DNA of 5,035 nt, from positions 1-5,035 of the forward strand of contig JALUUN010000661.1 of NCBI GenBank assembly GCA_027021325.1. The letters run 5' to 3'. The notes below the pieces were generated by a model. That model was given only the letters and a program-made list of their open reading frames with translations, ran no database searches and was not told the origin of the DNA. Made by a program: the position numbers and the translations under genes. The stretch's first letter is position 1; each line of letters starts with the position of its first letter. The DNA is from Planctomycetota bacterium (GTDB taxonomy: Bacteria > Planctomycetota > UBA1135). Shown here one piece after another: positions 1 to 5,035 of this stretch.

Positions 1-2
1 AA

Positions 3-170
3 TTGGTCTGCTGGAAGTCGCTGCATCTCACTCCCGAGGAACGCAGCCGGGGAGCGGCGGCGGCCCGGCGCCGCGGCCTCCAGCCCCTGGAAGACATTCC
101 GTATGAGACGGACCGCCGCGCCCTGCTGGTGCGCTACAGGAAACCCATGAACGAAGGAGGTTCTCCATGA
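3..170 (+). CDS. C-terminal fragment of an unrecognised protein
   Basis: The frame is open from the window edge to a TGA at 168-170 and encodes the last 55 residues of a protein whose start lies outside. The fragment is charged and rich in Arg, Ala and Glu, with no membrane segment. It ends in a hydrophobic/basic strand (ALLVRYRKP) followed by a short tail. I do not recognise a family. The closing beta-strand pattern would suit a Rossmann-type enzyme such as a methyltransferase, but that is only a guess. The reading frame is supported by its exact ATGA overlap with the following pyrophosphohydrolase gene, whose Shine-Dalgarno lies inside this gene's last codons, and by the early stops in the other two forward frames (at about 56 and 148). 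The two genes are probably in one operon with translational coupling. Confidence 0.6.
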   Translation: MVCWKSLHLTPEERSRGAAAARRRGLQPLEDIPYETDRRALLVRYRKPMNEGGSP

Positions 171-535
171 CGTCCGATCCCTCGCGCGACGGAAAAGGTC
201 TGCGTGCGCTGCAGGTGGAACTCTCCGAGATCCTGGCCGGACTGGAACATCCCGACCTGGGCATGGCGGCGGCCCTGGCGGAGGAATGCGGTGAGGTGGC
301 CGCCAAGCTTCTCGATCACCACGCCTACGGAGAGCCCCTCGACCGGGCCGCCCTGGGGGGAGAGCTGGCGGACGTGCTCATCTGCCTCTGCGAAATCGCC
401 ACGCGACACGGCATCGATCTTTCGACGGCCGTCGAAGAAAAAGCGGCCCAGGTGGCCGCCAAGGCCCCCGAATGGCGCAAGACCCTCGGCGAAGCCCTCG
501 AGCGCTCCCGCAGGCAGCAGGATCGTCAGCACTGA
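167..535 (+). CDS. MazG-like nucleotide pyrophosphohydrolase
   Basis: This 122-residue protein looks like a small all-alpha NTP pyrophosphohydrolase of the MazG-like group. These cytosolic enzymes hydrolyse (d)NTPs, often non-canonical ones, to the monophosphate plus pyrophosphate. The metal-binding signature is visible: EExxE at E39-E40-E43 on one helix, and ExxD at E66-D69 (GELADVLI) on the next. A third helix follows (residues 84-100), ending in a basic tail. The length fits single-domain members; full MazG proteins are about twice as long with two such domains. The ATG at 167 is favoured by AAGGAGG at 154-160 with a 6-nt spacer and by the ATGA overlap with the upstream gene. The physiological substrate cannot be read from the sequence. 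There is no adjacent toxin gene, so a toxin-antitoxin role is not suggested. The family call is firm, the exact specificity is not. Confidence 0.85.
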   Translation: MTSDPSRDGKGLRALQVELSEILAGLEHPDLGMAAALAEECGEVAAKLLDHHAYGEPLDRAALGGELADVLICLCEIATRHGIDLSTAVEEKAAQVAAKAPEWRKTLGEALERSRRQQDRQH

Positions 536-536
536 A

Positions 537-566
537 CCCGGCGTGGCGTCTCCGGGACCACGCGGG
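537..566. terminator. Hairpin between convergent genes, possible bidirectional terminator
   Basis: The 33-bp gap between the two converging stop codons can fold into a GC-rich stem. CCC (537-539) pairs with GGG (564-566), G540 is bulged, and GCGTGG (541-546) pairs with CCACGC (558-563) around an 11-nt loop. The position between convergent genes is right for a shared terminator. Neither side has a T-tract, so it does not meet the classical intrinsic-terminator pattern. It could act as a weak or GC-rich type terminator, or simply be chance pairing in GC-rich DNA. Confidence 0.4.
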
Positions 567-568
567 CC

Positions 569-1711
569 TCAGAGCAGTTCCCTGAAGACGGCGGCCACGT
601 CCCGGCCCACGTCCTCCCAACTCCTGGGAGGTCCCTCGTGGAAGCGCGTTCCCGTGGGAGTGGCGAGGGTCTCCAACAAGGCGGAAAGGAGCGCCTCCCC
701 ATCCCCGAAGGGCACCAGGCGGCAGGAGGCACGACCGGCGCAGACCTCGCGGTTGCCTCCTACGTCCGTGACCACCAGGGGCAGACCGGCGGCGATGGCC
801 TCCGTGAGAGCATTGCACCAGCCCTCGTTCCGGGTCGCCAGGACGAAGGCGTCCGCCGCCGCGTAGAGGTCGGGCACGTCCTCGGCATCCACCTCGCCCA
901 GGAGTCGCACGACCGCTTCGAGCCCGAGCTCCCGCAGGCGCCGGCGGATGGCCAGCTCCTCTGAGGACTCACGGCCGCCGCCTCCGGCCACCACGTAGAG
1001 GAGGTCCGGATGCGCGGTGAGCAATTCCGGCAGAGCCTCCAGGACGCGCCTGACACCTTTGCGCTCGGAGAGACCGCCCACCGTCAGGAGGATGCGGCGT
1101 CCCGCGGGCAGGTCCCAGCGTTCCCGCGCCCTGCCGGCGTCTCCCGCCCGCAGGGCTTCCAGGTCGACACCGTTCCCGATCACCCGGATGCGGTCCGCCG
1201 GCGCGCCCAGCTCGCGGGCCAGATCCGCCAGGGAGGAACTCACGCAGACGATCCGGTCGGCCAGCCGGAGACATTCCCGGATCCGCGCGCGCCGCCCGCC
1301 TTCCCTGGCATAGGGAGCCTCGGTGCCCCTGAGCGTCACCACCACGGGAAGACGCGCCCGCTGCGCCAGGTGCACCGCCGCGAAACCCGCCGGGTAGGCG
1401 AAATGAGCGTCGATGAGCCGCGCGTCGCCCGGGTCCCTGCGGCGCAGGGCGCGCAGCAGGAAACTCCCGTCCAGGCTCTTCAACACCAGGGGCAGATAGA
1501 AGAAGGGCACGTCCTCGACCTGGATCCCGTCCACCGTCTCCATCGCCGGCGGCCTGGGGCCGCCCCGCAGCGGAAAGCTGGGGCGCACCCTCCAGACCCT
1601 GGGTGCGAAGGGGGCGGGCAGGGCCTTGAGGCGGCGGTGGATGAAGAGTCCCTCCCTGCCCGTGCGGGCACCCGGATAGAGCTGCGTGATCGAGAGCACG
1701 GGCAGACTCAA
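569..1711 (-). CDS. Glycosyltransferase family 4 type (GT-B fold)
   Basis: This 380-residue cytosolic glycosyltransferase should move a sugar from a nucleotide-sugar donor onto a lipid-linked or polysaccharide acceptor. The N-terminal Rossmann domain (about 5-190) contains the family-like DAHFAYPAG segment (101-109), the VVVTLRGTE strand (123-131), a VSSSLADLARELGAP stretch (157-171) and RVIGNGVD (176-183). The C-terminal donor-binding domain (about 205-350) begins LLTVGGLSERKGV, with R217/K218 as probable phosphate contacts. It carries the E-x7-E signature at E296 and E304 (EGWCNALTE) and then GLPLVVTDVGGNREV (309-323). The chosen start is TTG at 1711-1709. It has GGAGG six bases upstream and overlaps the amidotransferase stop (TTGA). 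A GTG four codons later (1699) is the alternative. The frame stays open far upstream within the amidotransferase gene, but those codons are not part of this protein. Pairing with an AsnB-like gene suggests a surface polysaccharide or O-antigen-like pathway. Donor and acceptor are unknown. Confidence 0.88.
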   Translation of the reverse strand: MSLPVLSITQLYPGARTGREGLFIHRRLKALPAPFAPRVWRVRPSFPLRGGPRPPAMETVDGIQVEDVPFFYLPLVLKSLDGSFLLRALRRRDPGDARLIDAHFAYPAGFAAVHLAQRARLPVVVTLRGTEAPYAREGGRRARIRECLRLADRIVCVSSSLADLARELGAPADRIRVIGNGVDLEALRAGDAGRARERWDLPAGRRILLTVGGLSERKGVRRVLEALPELLTAHPDLLYVVAGGGGRESSEELAIRRRLRELGLEAVVRLLGEVDAEDVPDLYAAADAFVLATRNEGWCNALTEAIAAGLPLVVTDVGGNREVCAGRASCRLVPFGDGEALLSALLETLATPTGTRFHEGPPRSWEDVGRDVAAVFRELL

Positions 1712-3597
1712 GACTTCCCTCCCCGCCGCCGGAGCCAGGTCTCCATCACGAGCAGCACCCAGAGCGGCCGGGCGTGATTCTCCTTGCCGGCGCCGTGAGC
1801 GGAGAAGAGTTCCCGCACCACGTTCATCTCGAGCAGGTCGCCCAGCCGCGCATCCGAGGCCAGGACGCTCTCCTGGAAGAGCCGGCCCAGGTCTCCCCGC
1901 AGCCACTCCGCGAGCGGCGGTGCGAAACCGGCCTTGGGAGCTCTCACCACGTCGGGCGGCAGTCGCTTCTTCGCCAGTTCCCGCAGCAGACGCTTGCCGC
2001 GTCCGCCACGCAGCTTCAGAGTCGAGGGGATCCTCGCCGCCGCCTCGACCAACCGATGGTCCAGCAATGGTGACCGCACCTCGAGGGAATGCGCCATGCT
2101 CATGCGATCCACCTTGGCCAACACTCCTTCCGCCAGCCACGTGCGGCGATCCACGTAGAGCAGGCGTGAGAGGAGATCGCATTCCCCCGCCTCCCGAAAG
2201 GCCCGCCGGATCGGAAGGCTGGAATCGAAGGTCCCCAGACTCCGGCGCAGGTCCTGTCCGTAGAGCCTGCGCTTGAGCGAAGGGCGCACGATGCTCATGT
2301 CCAGATGGTACGCATCCTCCACCTGGAGGGAGAGCGAGCGGGAGATGCGCTTCCAGCGCAGGAAACGGGGCAAGCCGTCGCCCTTGGGAAGCAGCGTCGC
2401 CAGAAGGCCGAAGAGTCGTCGTCTCACTCCTTCCGGCAGGAAGCGGCGCAAGCCGTCGATCGCCAGGTTCTGGGTGTAGCGATCCTCGTATCCCGCGAAG
2501 GACTCGTCGCCGCCGTCCCCAGAGAGGGAGACCTTGAAACCCCGCGCCGCTTCGCGGCACACCACCCAGGTGGGGACACAGGAGGCGTCCCCGTGAGGCT
2601 CGTCCATGTGTTCCAACACCCGCCCCACCGTCTCGGCCGCGCCCATGGAGACGGACCTGATCCGCTGCGGGAGTTCGAGCGCCTCGGCCGTCAGCCGCGC
2701 CCCCTCGCTCTCGTCCTCCGCGGCCCCGGGAAAGGCGATGGTCAGGGCCAGCGGTTTCGTCACGCCCGCGACCGCCGCGGCCACAAGGCCCGAATCGATG
2801 CCTCCCGAGAGAAAGAGGGAGAGTGGAACGTCGCTCCTCAGCCTCAGTCTGGAACTCTCCTCCAGCAGCTCCTCCACCTCCGCCAGGGCCTCTTCACCTT
2901 CCAGGCCCTCGTCGACCCGCGGCCTGGAATCCCAGTAGCGCCGGATCCTCGAGGTCCCATCCGCCTCGAGAATCAACATCGTGCCGGCCTCCAGCTTGCG
3001 CACTCCTTTTCGGATGGTCCATGGAGCCGGCACGTACTGGTACGTGAAGAAGAGGTCCAGGGCCTCCGGGTCAACGGCGCCGTCCAGGCCGGGGATCCGC
3101 TCGAAGGCCGAGAGTTCGCTGGCGAAGAAGAAGGCGCCTTCGGTGCCGGCGTGGTAGAGCGGCTTCTGCCCCAGCCGATCCCGCACGAGAACCAGCCGGT
3201 CCCTTTCCTCGTCGTGCAGCGCAATGGCGAACATGCCGCGCAGGTCCTCGACGAAGGCCTCCCCCCGCTCCCGGTAGAGGTGGGGAATCACCTCCACATC
3301 GCTGCGCGTCCGGAAGCGATGGCCCCGCGCCTCGAGGTCCCGGCGCAGCTCCACGTAGTTGTAGATCTCGCCGTTGACCACGACGCGGATCCGGCCGCTC
3401 TCGTCGGACTGGGGCTGGTCCCCCGTCTCCAGGTCGATGATCGCCAGACGCGCGTGTCCGAGCGTGGCCCCACCGCGTTCCTCCACGCGGCTTCCGTCCG
3501 GACCTCGGTGGCGCAGGGCCAGCAACATCTCCCGGACCAGCTCGCCGTCGCCCTCGCCCGCCCCGCCGGGCCGCATGATTCCAGCAATGCCGCACAC
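1708..3597 (-). CDS. asnB: Asparagine synthase-type glutamine amidotransferase (AsnB family)
   Basis: This 629-residue protein has the two-domain layout of glutamine-dependent asparagine synthetase. The class II amidotransferase domain (about 2-215) begins MCGIAGI. Cys2 is the nucleophile, and R50, NGE (75-77) and D100 are expected glutamine-binding residues. The synthetase domain (about 235-620) has the ATP-pyrophosphatase loop SGGIDS (264-269), DEP (332-334), SGDGGDE (359-365) and KVDRMSMAHSLEVRSPLLD (495-513). It should release ammonia from glutamine, channel it to an adenylated carboxylate, and form an amide. The GTG start at 3597 is fixed by the need for Cys at position 2, although no Shine-Dalgarno is visible. 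Translation may depend on the DUF423 gene that ends 7 bp upstream. The length (about 630 residues, against roughly 550 for E. coli AsnB) and the glycosyltransferase overlapping its 3' end resemble amidotransferases of polysaccharide loci, which modify sugar acids. Plain asparagine synthesis is equally possible, so the symbol marks the family rather than a proven substrate. Confidence 0.92.
   Translation of the reverse strand: MCGIAGIMRPGGAGEGDGELVREMLLALRHRGPDGSRVEERGGATLGHARLAIIDLETGDQPQSDESGRIRVVVNGEIYNYVELRRDLEARGHRFRTRSDVEVIPHLYRERGEAFVEDLRGMFAIALHDEERDRLVLVRDRLGQKPLYHAGTEGAFFFASELSAFERIPGLDGAVDPEALDLFFTYQYVPAPWTIRKGVRKLEAGTMLILEADGTSRIRRYWDSRPRVDEGLEGEEALAEVEELLEESSRLRLRSDVPLSLFLSGGIDSGLVAAAVAGVTKPLALTIAFPGAAEDESEGARLTAEALELPQRIRSVSMGAAETVGRVLEHMDEPHGDASCVPTWVVCREAARGFKVSLSGDGGDESFAGYEDRYTQNLAIDGLRRFLPEGVRRRLFGLLATLLPKGDGLPRFLRWKRISRSLSLQVEDAYHLDMSIVRPSLKRRLYGQDLRRSLGTFDSSLPIRRAFREAGECDLLSRLLYVDRRTWLAEGVLAKVDRMSMAHSLEVRSPLLDHRLVEAAARIPSTLKLRGGRGKRLLRELAKKRLPPDVVRAPKAGFAPPLAEWLRGDLGRLFQESVLASDARLGDLLEMNVVRELFSAHGAGKENHARPLWVLLVMETWLRRRGGKS
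1717..1724 (-). promoter_or_regulatory. Shine-Dalgarno for the TTG-started glycosyltransferase
   Basis: On the minus strand GGGGAGGG lies within the last codons of the amidotransferase gene, with GGAGG six bases before the TTG at 1711-1709. It decides the start of the glycosyltransferase and implies that ribosomes finishing the amidotransferase can reinitiate directly. Confidence 0.65.
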
Positions 3598-3604
3598 GCA
3601 GGGA

Positions 3605-3988
3605 CTATCGGCCGGGCAGGCAGGAAAGCGCCAGCCCGAGCCAGCCTCCCATGAAGAGCAGCCCTCCGATGGGAGTGACGGCGCCGAAGCCCTTGCTGCC
3701 GGTCAGAGCCAGGGCGTAGAGAGACCCGGAAAAGAGCAGGATGCCCAGGACGAAACCCCAGGGGGCCAGGCGCAGCCAGAGGTCTGCTTCCCCCCGCGCC
3801 GTCGCCTGGCGCAGGATCAGACCGACCAGGAGGAGTCCCGCCACGTGGAACATCTGGTAGAGGACACCGGTGCGGAATTGATCCTCGTATCCCGTGGCCT
3901 GCAGACGCTCCTGGAGCCCATGCGCACCGAAGGCTCCGATGGCGACAGTCAAGAGTCCCAGCCACCCTCCGATCTTGATCCAGTCCAT
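3605..3988 (-). CDS. DUF423 family small membrane protein (YgdD/TMEM256-like)
   Basis: This 127-residue inner-membrane protein has about four hydrophobic segments (roughly residues 4-22, 43-60, 76-96 and 103-123). It shows the marks of the DUF423 family: GAFGAHGL (18-25) after the first segment, FRTGVLYQMFHVAGLLL (38-54), FSGSLYALALTG (86-97), and TPIGGLLFMGGW (105-116). The length is typical and the protein appears complete. The family is widespread in bacteria, with relatives in eukaryotes, and has no settled biochemical function. The ATG at 3988 is chosen over the longer open frame reaching 4165. It is preceded by GGGAGGAG (GGAGG at 3996-4000, 7-nt spacing) and matches the usual N-terminus of the family, whereas the extra 59 codons are low-complexity Arg/Gly/Ala sequence. 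It is the first gene of the apparent leftward operon, 7 bp before the amidotransferase. A functional link with that enzyme is not evident. Confidence 0.9.
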   Translation of the reverse strand: MDWIKIGGWLGLLTVAIGAFGAHGLQERLQATGYEDQFRTGVLYQMFHVAGLLLVGLILRQATARGEADLWLRLAPWGFVLGILLFSGSLYALALTGSKGFGAVTPIGGLLFMGGWLGLALSCLPGR

Positions 3989-4055
3989 GCATGCTCCTCC
4001 CTGGCGGGTCGTCCTGGAAAGGCGCGCACCGCCGGTATCGCTTCCTGCAGCCGCA

Positions 4056-4078
4056 TGGGGCGAAGACCCCTCGCCCCA
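4056..4078. repeat. Perfect 8-bp inverted repeat (stem-loop)
   Basis: TGGGGCGA at 4056-4063 is the exact reverse complement of TCGCCCCA at 4071-4078, around a 7-nt loop. On the minus strand it would lie about 68 nt upstream of the DUF423 start, in its leader if transcription begins further out. On the + strand it is about 144 nt upstream of the NagB-family start. There is no T-tract. It could be a regulator binding site, a leader structure, or chance pairing in GC-rich DNA. Confidence 0.5.
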
Positions 4079-4143
4079 CAAGGCCGCAGAGAGAGCCGTC
4101 CCGGCGCGCGTTCCTCCTCGCCCGCCCGTCAGGGGTTCTACCA

Positions 4144-4156
4144 CCGGTCGGACCGG
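4144..4156. promoter_or_regulatory. 13-bp palindrome, candidate operator
   Basis: CCGGTC and GACCGG form an exact dyad around a single central G. It sits 65 bp ahead of the NagB-family ATG and 155 bp ahead of the DUF423 ATG, a plausible site for a dimeric repressor of either unit. Amino-sugar genes are often controlled by GntR- or ROK-type regulators, but this sequence does not obviously match a known operator. It is assigned on symmetry and position only. Confidence 0.3.
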
Positions 4157-4221
4157 ATCGCTCATGGGAGGAGATCTCTTTCGGGTGGACGGACCGGCGC
4201 GGGCGCGCCATCATCTCCACC

Positions 4222-5035
4222 ATGCCAGAGGGCGACCCGGGCGTGACCAGGAAACAGGCCTTTCCCGCGGGGCCGGCGGTCGTGGTCTGCGAGAACGAGA
4301 AGGCCGCCGCCTGGCACGTCCTGGCCCGGGTCCTCGACCTCTCCCACGAGCGCTCCGAACCCCGCGTCTGCCTGGCCTCCGGAAACACCTTCCGAGACTT
4401 CTTCCGCCTGGCGGCGCAGGCGGTCCGGGAATCGGACGTCTCTCTCTCCTCCTTCCGCTTCACGCACCTGGACGAGTTCATCGCTTTCGGTCCGGGACGG
4501 GCGGGAGGCATGGCCACGCAGATCCAGGACGAATTCCTGGCGCCCATCGGCGCCGCCCCACAGGCCTTTCTTCCCGTCGACGCCCGCGGGGAAGGAGATG
4601 TGGTCGCGCGCCACCGGGAACGCCTGGAGGCTTTCGGGCGCCTGGACCTGGTCCTGCTCGGCATCGGTGCCAACGGTCACGTGGCTTTCAACGAACCGGG
4701 CACGAGCTTCGGGCGCGGGTGCGCGCGGGTCGTGCTGGACGAGGTCACGCGCCGTGCCAACGCGGCGCGCTTTCCCGGCGGGTGCTGCCCCGAGGAGGCT
4801 CTCACTCTCGGCCCCGCCGAGATCCTCGCCTCGCGGGAGTTGCTCCTCGTGGCCCTCGGCGCGGCCAAGGCGTCCGCCGTGAAGGCCATGCTGGAAGGTC
4901 CTCTCTCCCCGGCCTGCCCGGCCAGCCTCGTCCGCCTCCATCCCCGGGCCACCGTCATCCTGGATCGGGCCGCCGCAGCGGAGCTGGAAGGGGAACGATG
5001 GCCTTCCACCGCTCCCCTCCCCCCCCTGACCATGG
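4222..5035 (+). CDS. nagB: Glucosamine-6-phosphate deaminase (NagB family), 3' end cut off
   Basis: The frame encodes 271 residues and is still open at the window edge. NagB enzymes convert glucosamine-6-phosphate to fructose-6-phosphate and ammonia in the cytosol, feeding amino sugars into glycolysis. Visible landmarks are the phosphate-binding strand-loop CLASGNTFRDFF (50-61), THLDEF with D84 as the likely enolising base (81-86), and the hallmark GIGANGHVAFNEPG (147-160) with H153 and E158 as catalytic residues. LTLGPAEIL (194-202), ALGAAKASAVKAMLEG (211-226) and HPRATVILD (240-248) follow. The core is complete, so only a few residues are probably missing. The ATG at 4222 has no Shine-Dalgarno; a GTG at 4243 is the alternative, since the first 18 or so residues precede the conserved core. 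The usual GSTP-like loop is GNTF here, so another phospho-sugar isomerase or deaminase of this superfamily is possible. The gene is transcribed away from the polysaccharide-type operon. Confidence 0.82.
   Translation, partial: MPEGDPGVTRKQAFPAGPAVVVCENEKAAAWHVLARVLDLSHERSEPRVCLASGNTFRDFFRLAAQAVRESDVSLSSFRFTHLDEFIAFGPGRAGGMATQIQDEFLAPIGAAPQAFLPVDARGEGDVVARHRERLEAFGRLDLVLLGIGANGHVAFNEPGTSFGRGCARVVLDEVTRRANAARFPGGCCPEEALTLGPAEILASRELLLVALGAAKASAVKAMLEGPLSPACPASLVRLHPRATVILDRAAAAELEGERWPSTAPLPPLTM

Larger units (their letters stand above)
3989..4221. other. Divergent intergenic region
   Basis: This 233-bp gap separates the leftward DUF423-amidotransferase-glycosyltransferase operon from the rightward NagB-family gene, so it should contain promoters in both directions. 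I found no convincing pair of -35 and -10 boxes, as is common in GC-rich genomes with relaxed promoters. It contains a perfect 8-bp stem-loop, a 13-bp palindrome, a Shine-Dalgarno-like GGGAGGAG at 4166-4173 on the + strand with no suitable start codon after it, and a GGCGCGCC palindrome just before the NagB start. The minus frame is open through most of it, but the encoded peptide is low-complexity and has no ribosome site. Confidence 0.6.

Noticed and set aside
167..535. MazG-like gene as the antitoxin partner of a MazEF-type system
   Set aside because: No MazE- or MazF-like protein is next to it; the upstream fragment and the downstream glycosyltransferase do not resemble either.
1712..2560. 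283-codon upstream extension of the glycosyltransferase frame
   Set aside because: It overlaps the amidotransferase on the same strand in another frame and is low-complexity. Glycosyltransferase homology begins just after the TTG at 1711, which has its own ribosome site.
2305..3654. 449-codon open frame on the + strand opposite the amidotransferase
   Set aside because: It lies wholly antisense to a gene with complete AsnB motifs, shows no domain-like pattern, and long antisense frames are expected at this G+C content.
3989..4165. 59-codon N-terminal extension of the DUF423 protein
   Set aside because: There is no ribosome site before the ATG at 4165, the sequence is Gly/Arg/Ala-rich, and the family begins at about the ATG at 3988, which has a strong Shine-Dalgarno.
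3288..4673. 461-codon minus-strand frame spanning DUF423, the intergenic region and the NagB-family gene
   Set aside because: It crosses two convincing genes in other frames and its sequence is repetitive Arg/Ser/Pro-rich, typical of a GC-rich shadow frame.
4162..4941. 259-codon minus-strand frame opposite the NagB-family gene
   Set aside because: It is antisense to a gene with clear NagB motifs and has no recognisable domain.
4998..5035. Possible start of another + strand gene (ATG with GGAAGGGG four bases upstream)
   Set aside because: The NagB-family frame is still open here, so it would be a long overlap, and only 12 Pro-rich codons are visible, too few to support a gene.

Overview
The window is a stretch of high-G+C bacterial chromosome (about two thirds G+C by eye), densely packed, with short gaps, overlapping stop/start codons and clear Shine-Dalgarno sequences ahead of several genes. 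Nothing in it fixes the taxon. Codon choice, GTG/TTG starts and gene types fit a GC-rich, probably environmental bacterium. There are no RNA genes, insertion sequences, CRISPR repeats or phage genes.

Left edge, + strand: the last 55 codons of an unrecognised protein (3-170) overlap the start of a small MazG-like nucleotide pyrophosphohydrolase (167-535) by ATGA, so the two are probably co-translated. A GC-rich hairpin fills most of the 33-bp gap before the next gene, which converges from the other strand.

Centre, - strand, read from right to left: a DUF423 (YgdD/TMEM256-type) small membrane protein (3988-3605), then a 629-residue class B asparagine synthase-type amidotransferase (3597-1708), then a GT-B glycosyltransferase of the family 4 type (1711-569). 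DUF423 and the amidotransferase are 7 bp apart. The glycosyltransferase starts at a TTG inside the amidotransferase stop region (TTGA overlap). The amidotransferase and glycosyltransferase are the functional core. Tightly coupled AsnB-like and GT4 genes are typical of surface polysaccharide loci, where the AsnB-like enzyme may amidate a sugar acid. That role is inferred here.

Right edge, + strand: a divergent 233-bp intergenic region carries a perfect 8-bp hairpin and a 13-bp palindrome, followed by a glucosamine-6-phosphate deaminase (NagB-family) gene that runs off the window. An amino-sugar enzyme fits the carbohydrate theme loosely, but it is in a separate transcription unit.

No clearly new system is visible. 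The points most worth a second look are the coupled amidotransferase-glycosyltransferase pair, the control elements in the divergent region, and the altered phosphate loop and uncertain start of the NagB-like protein.
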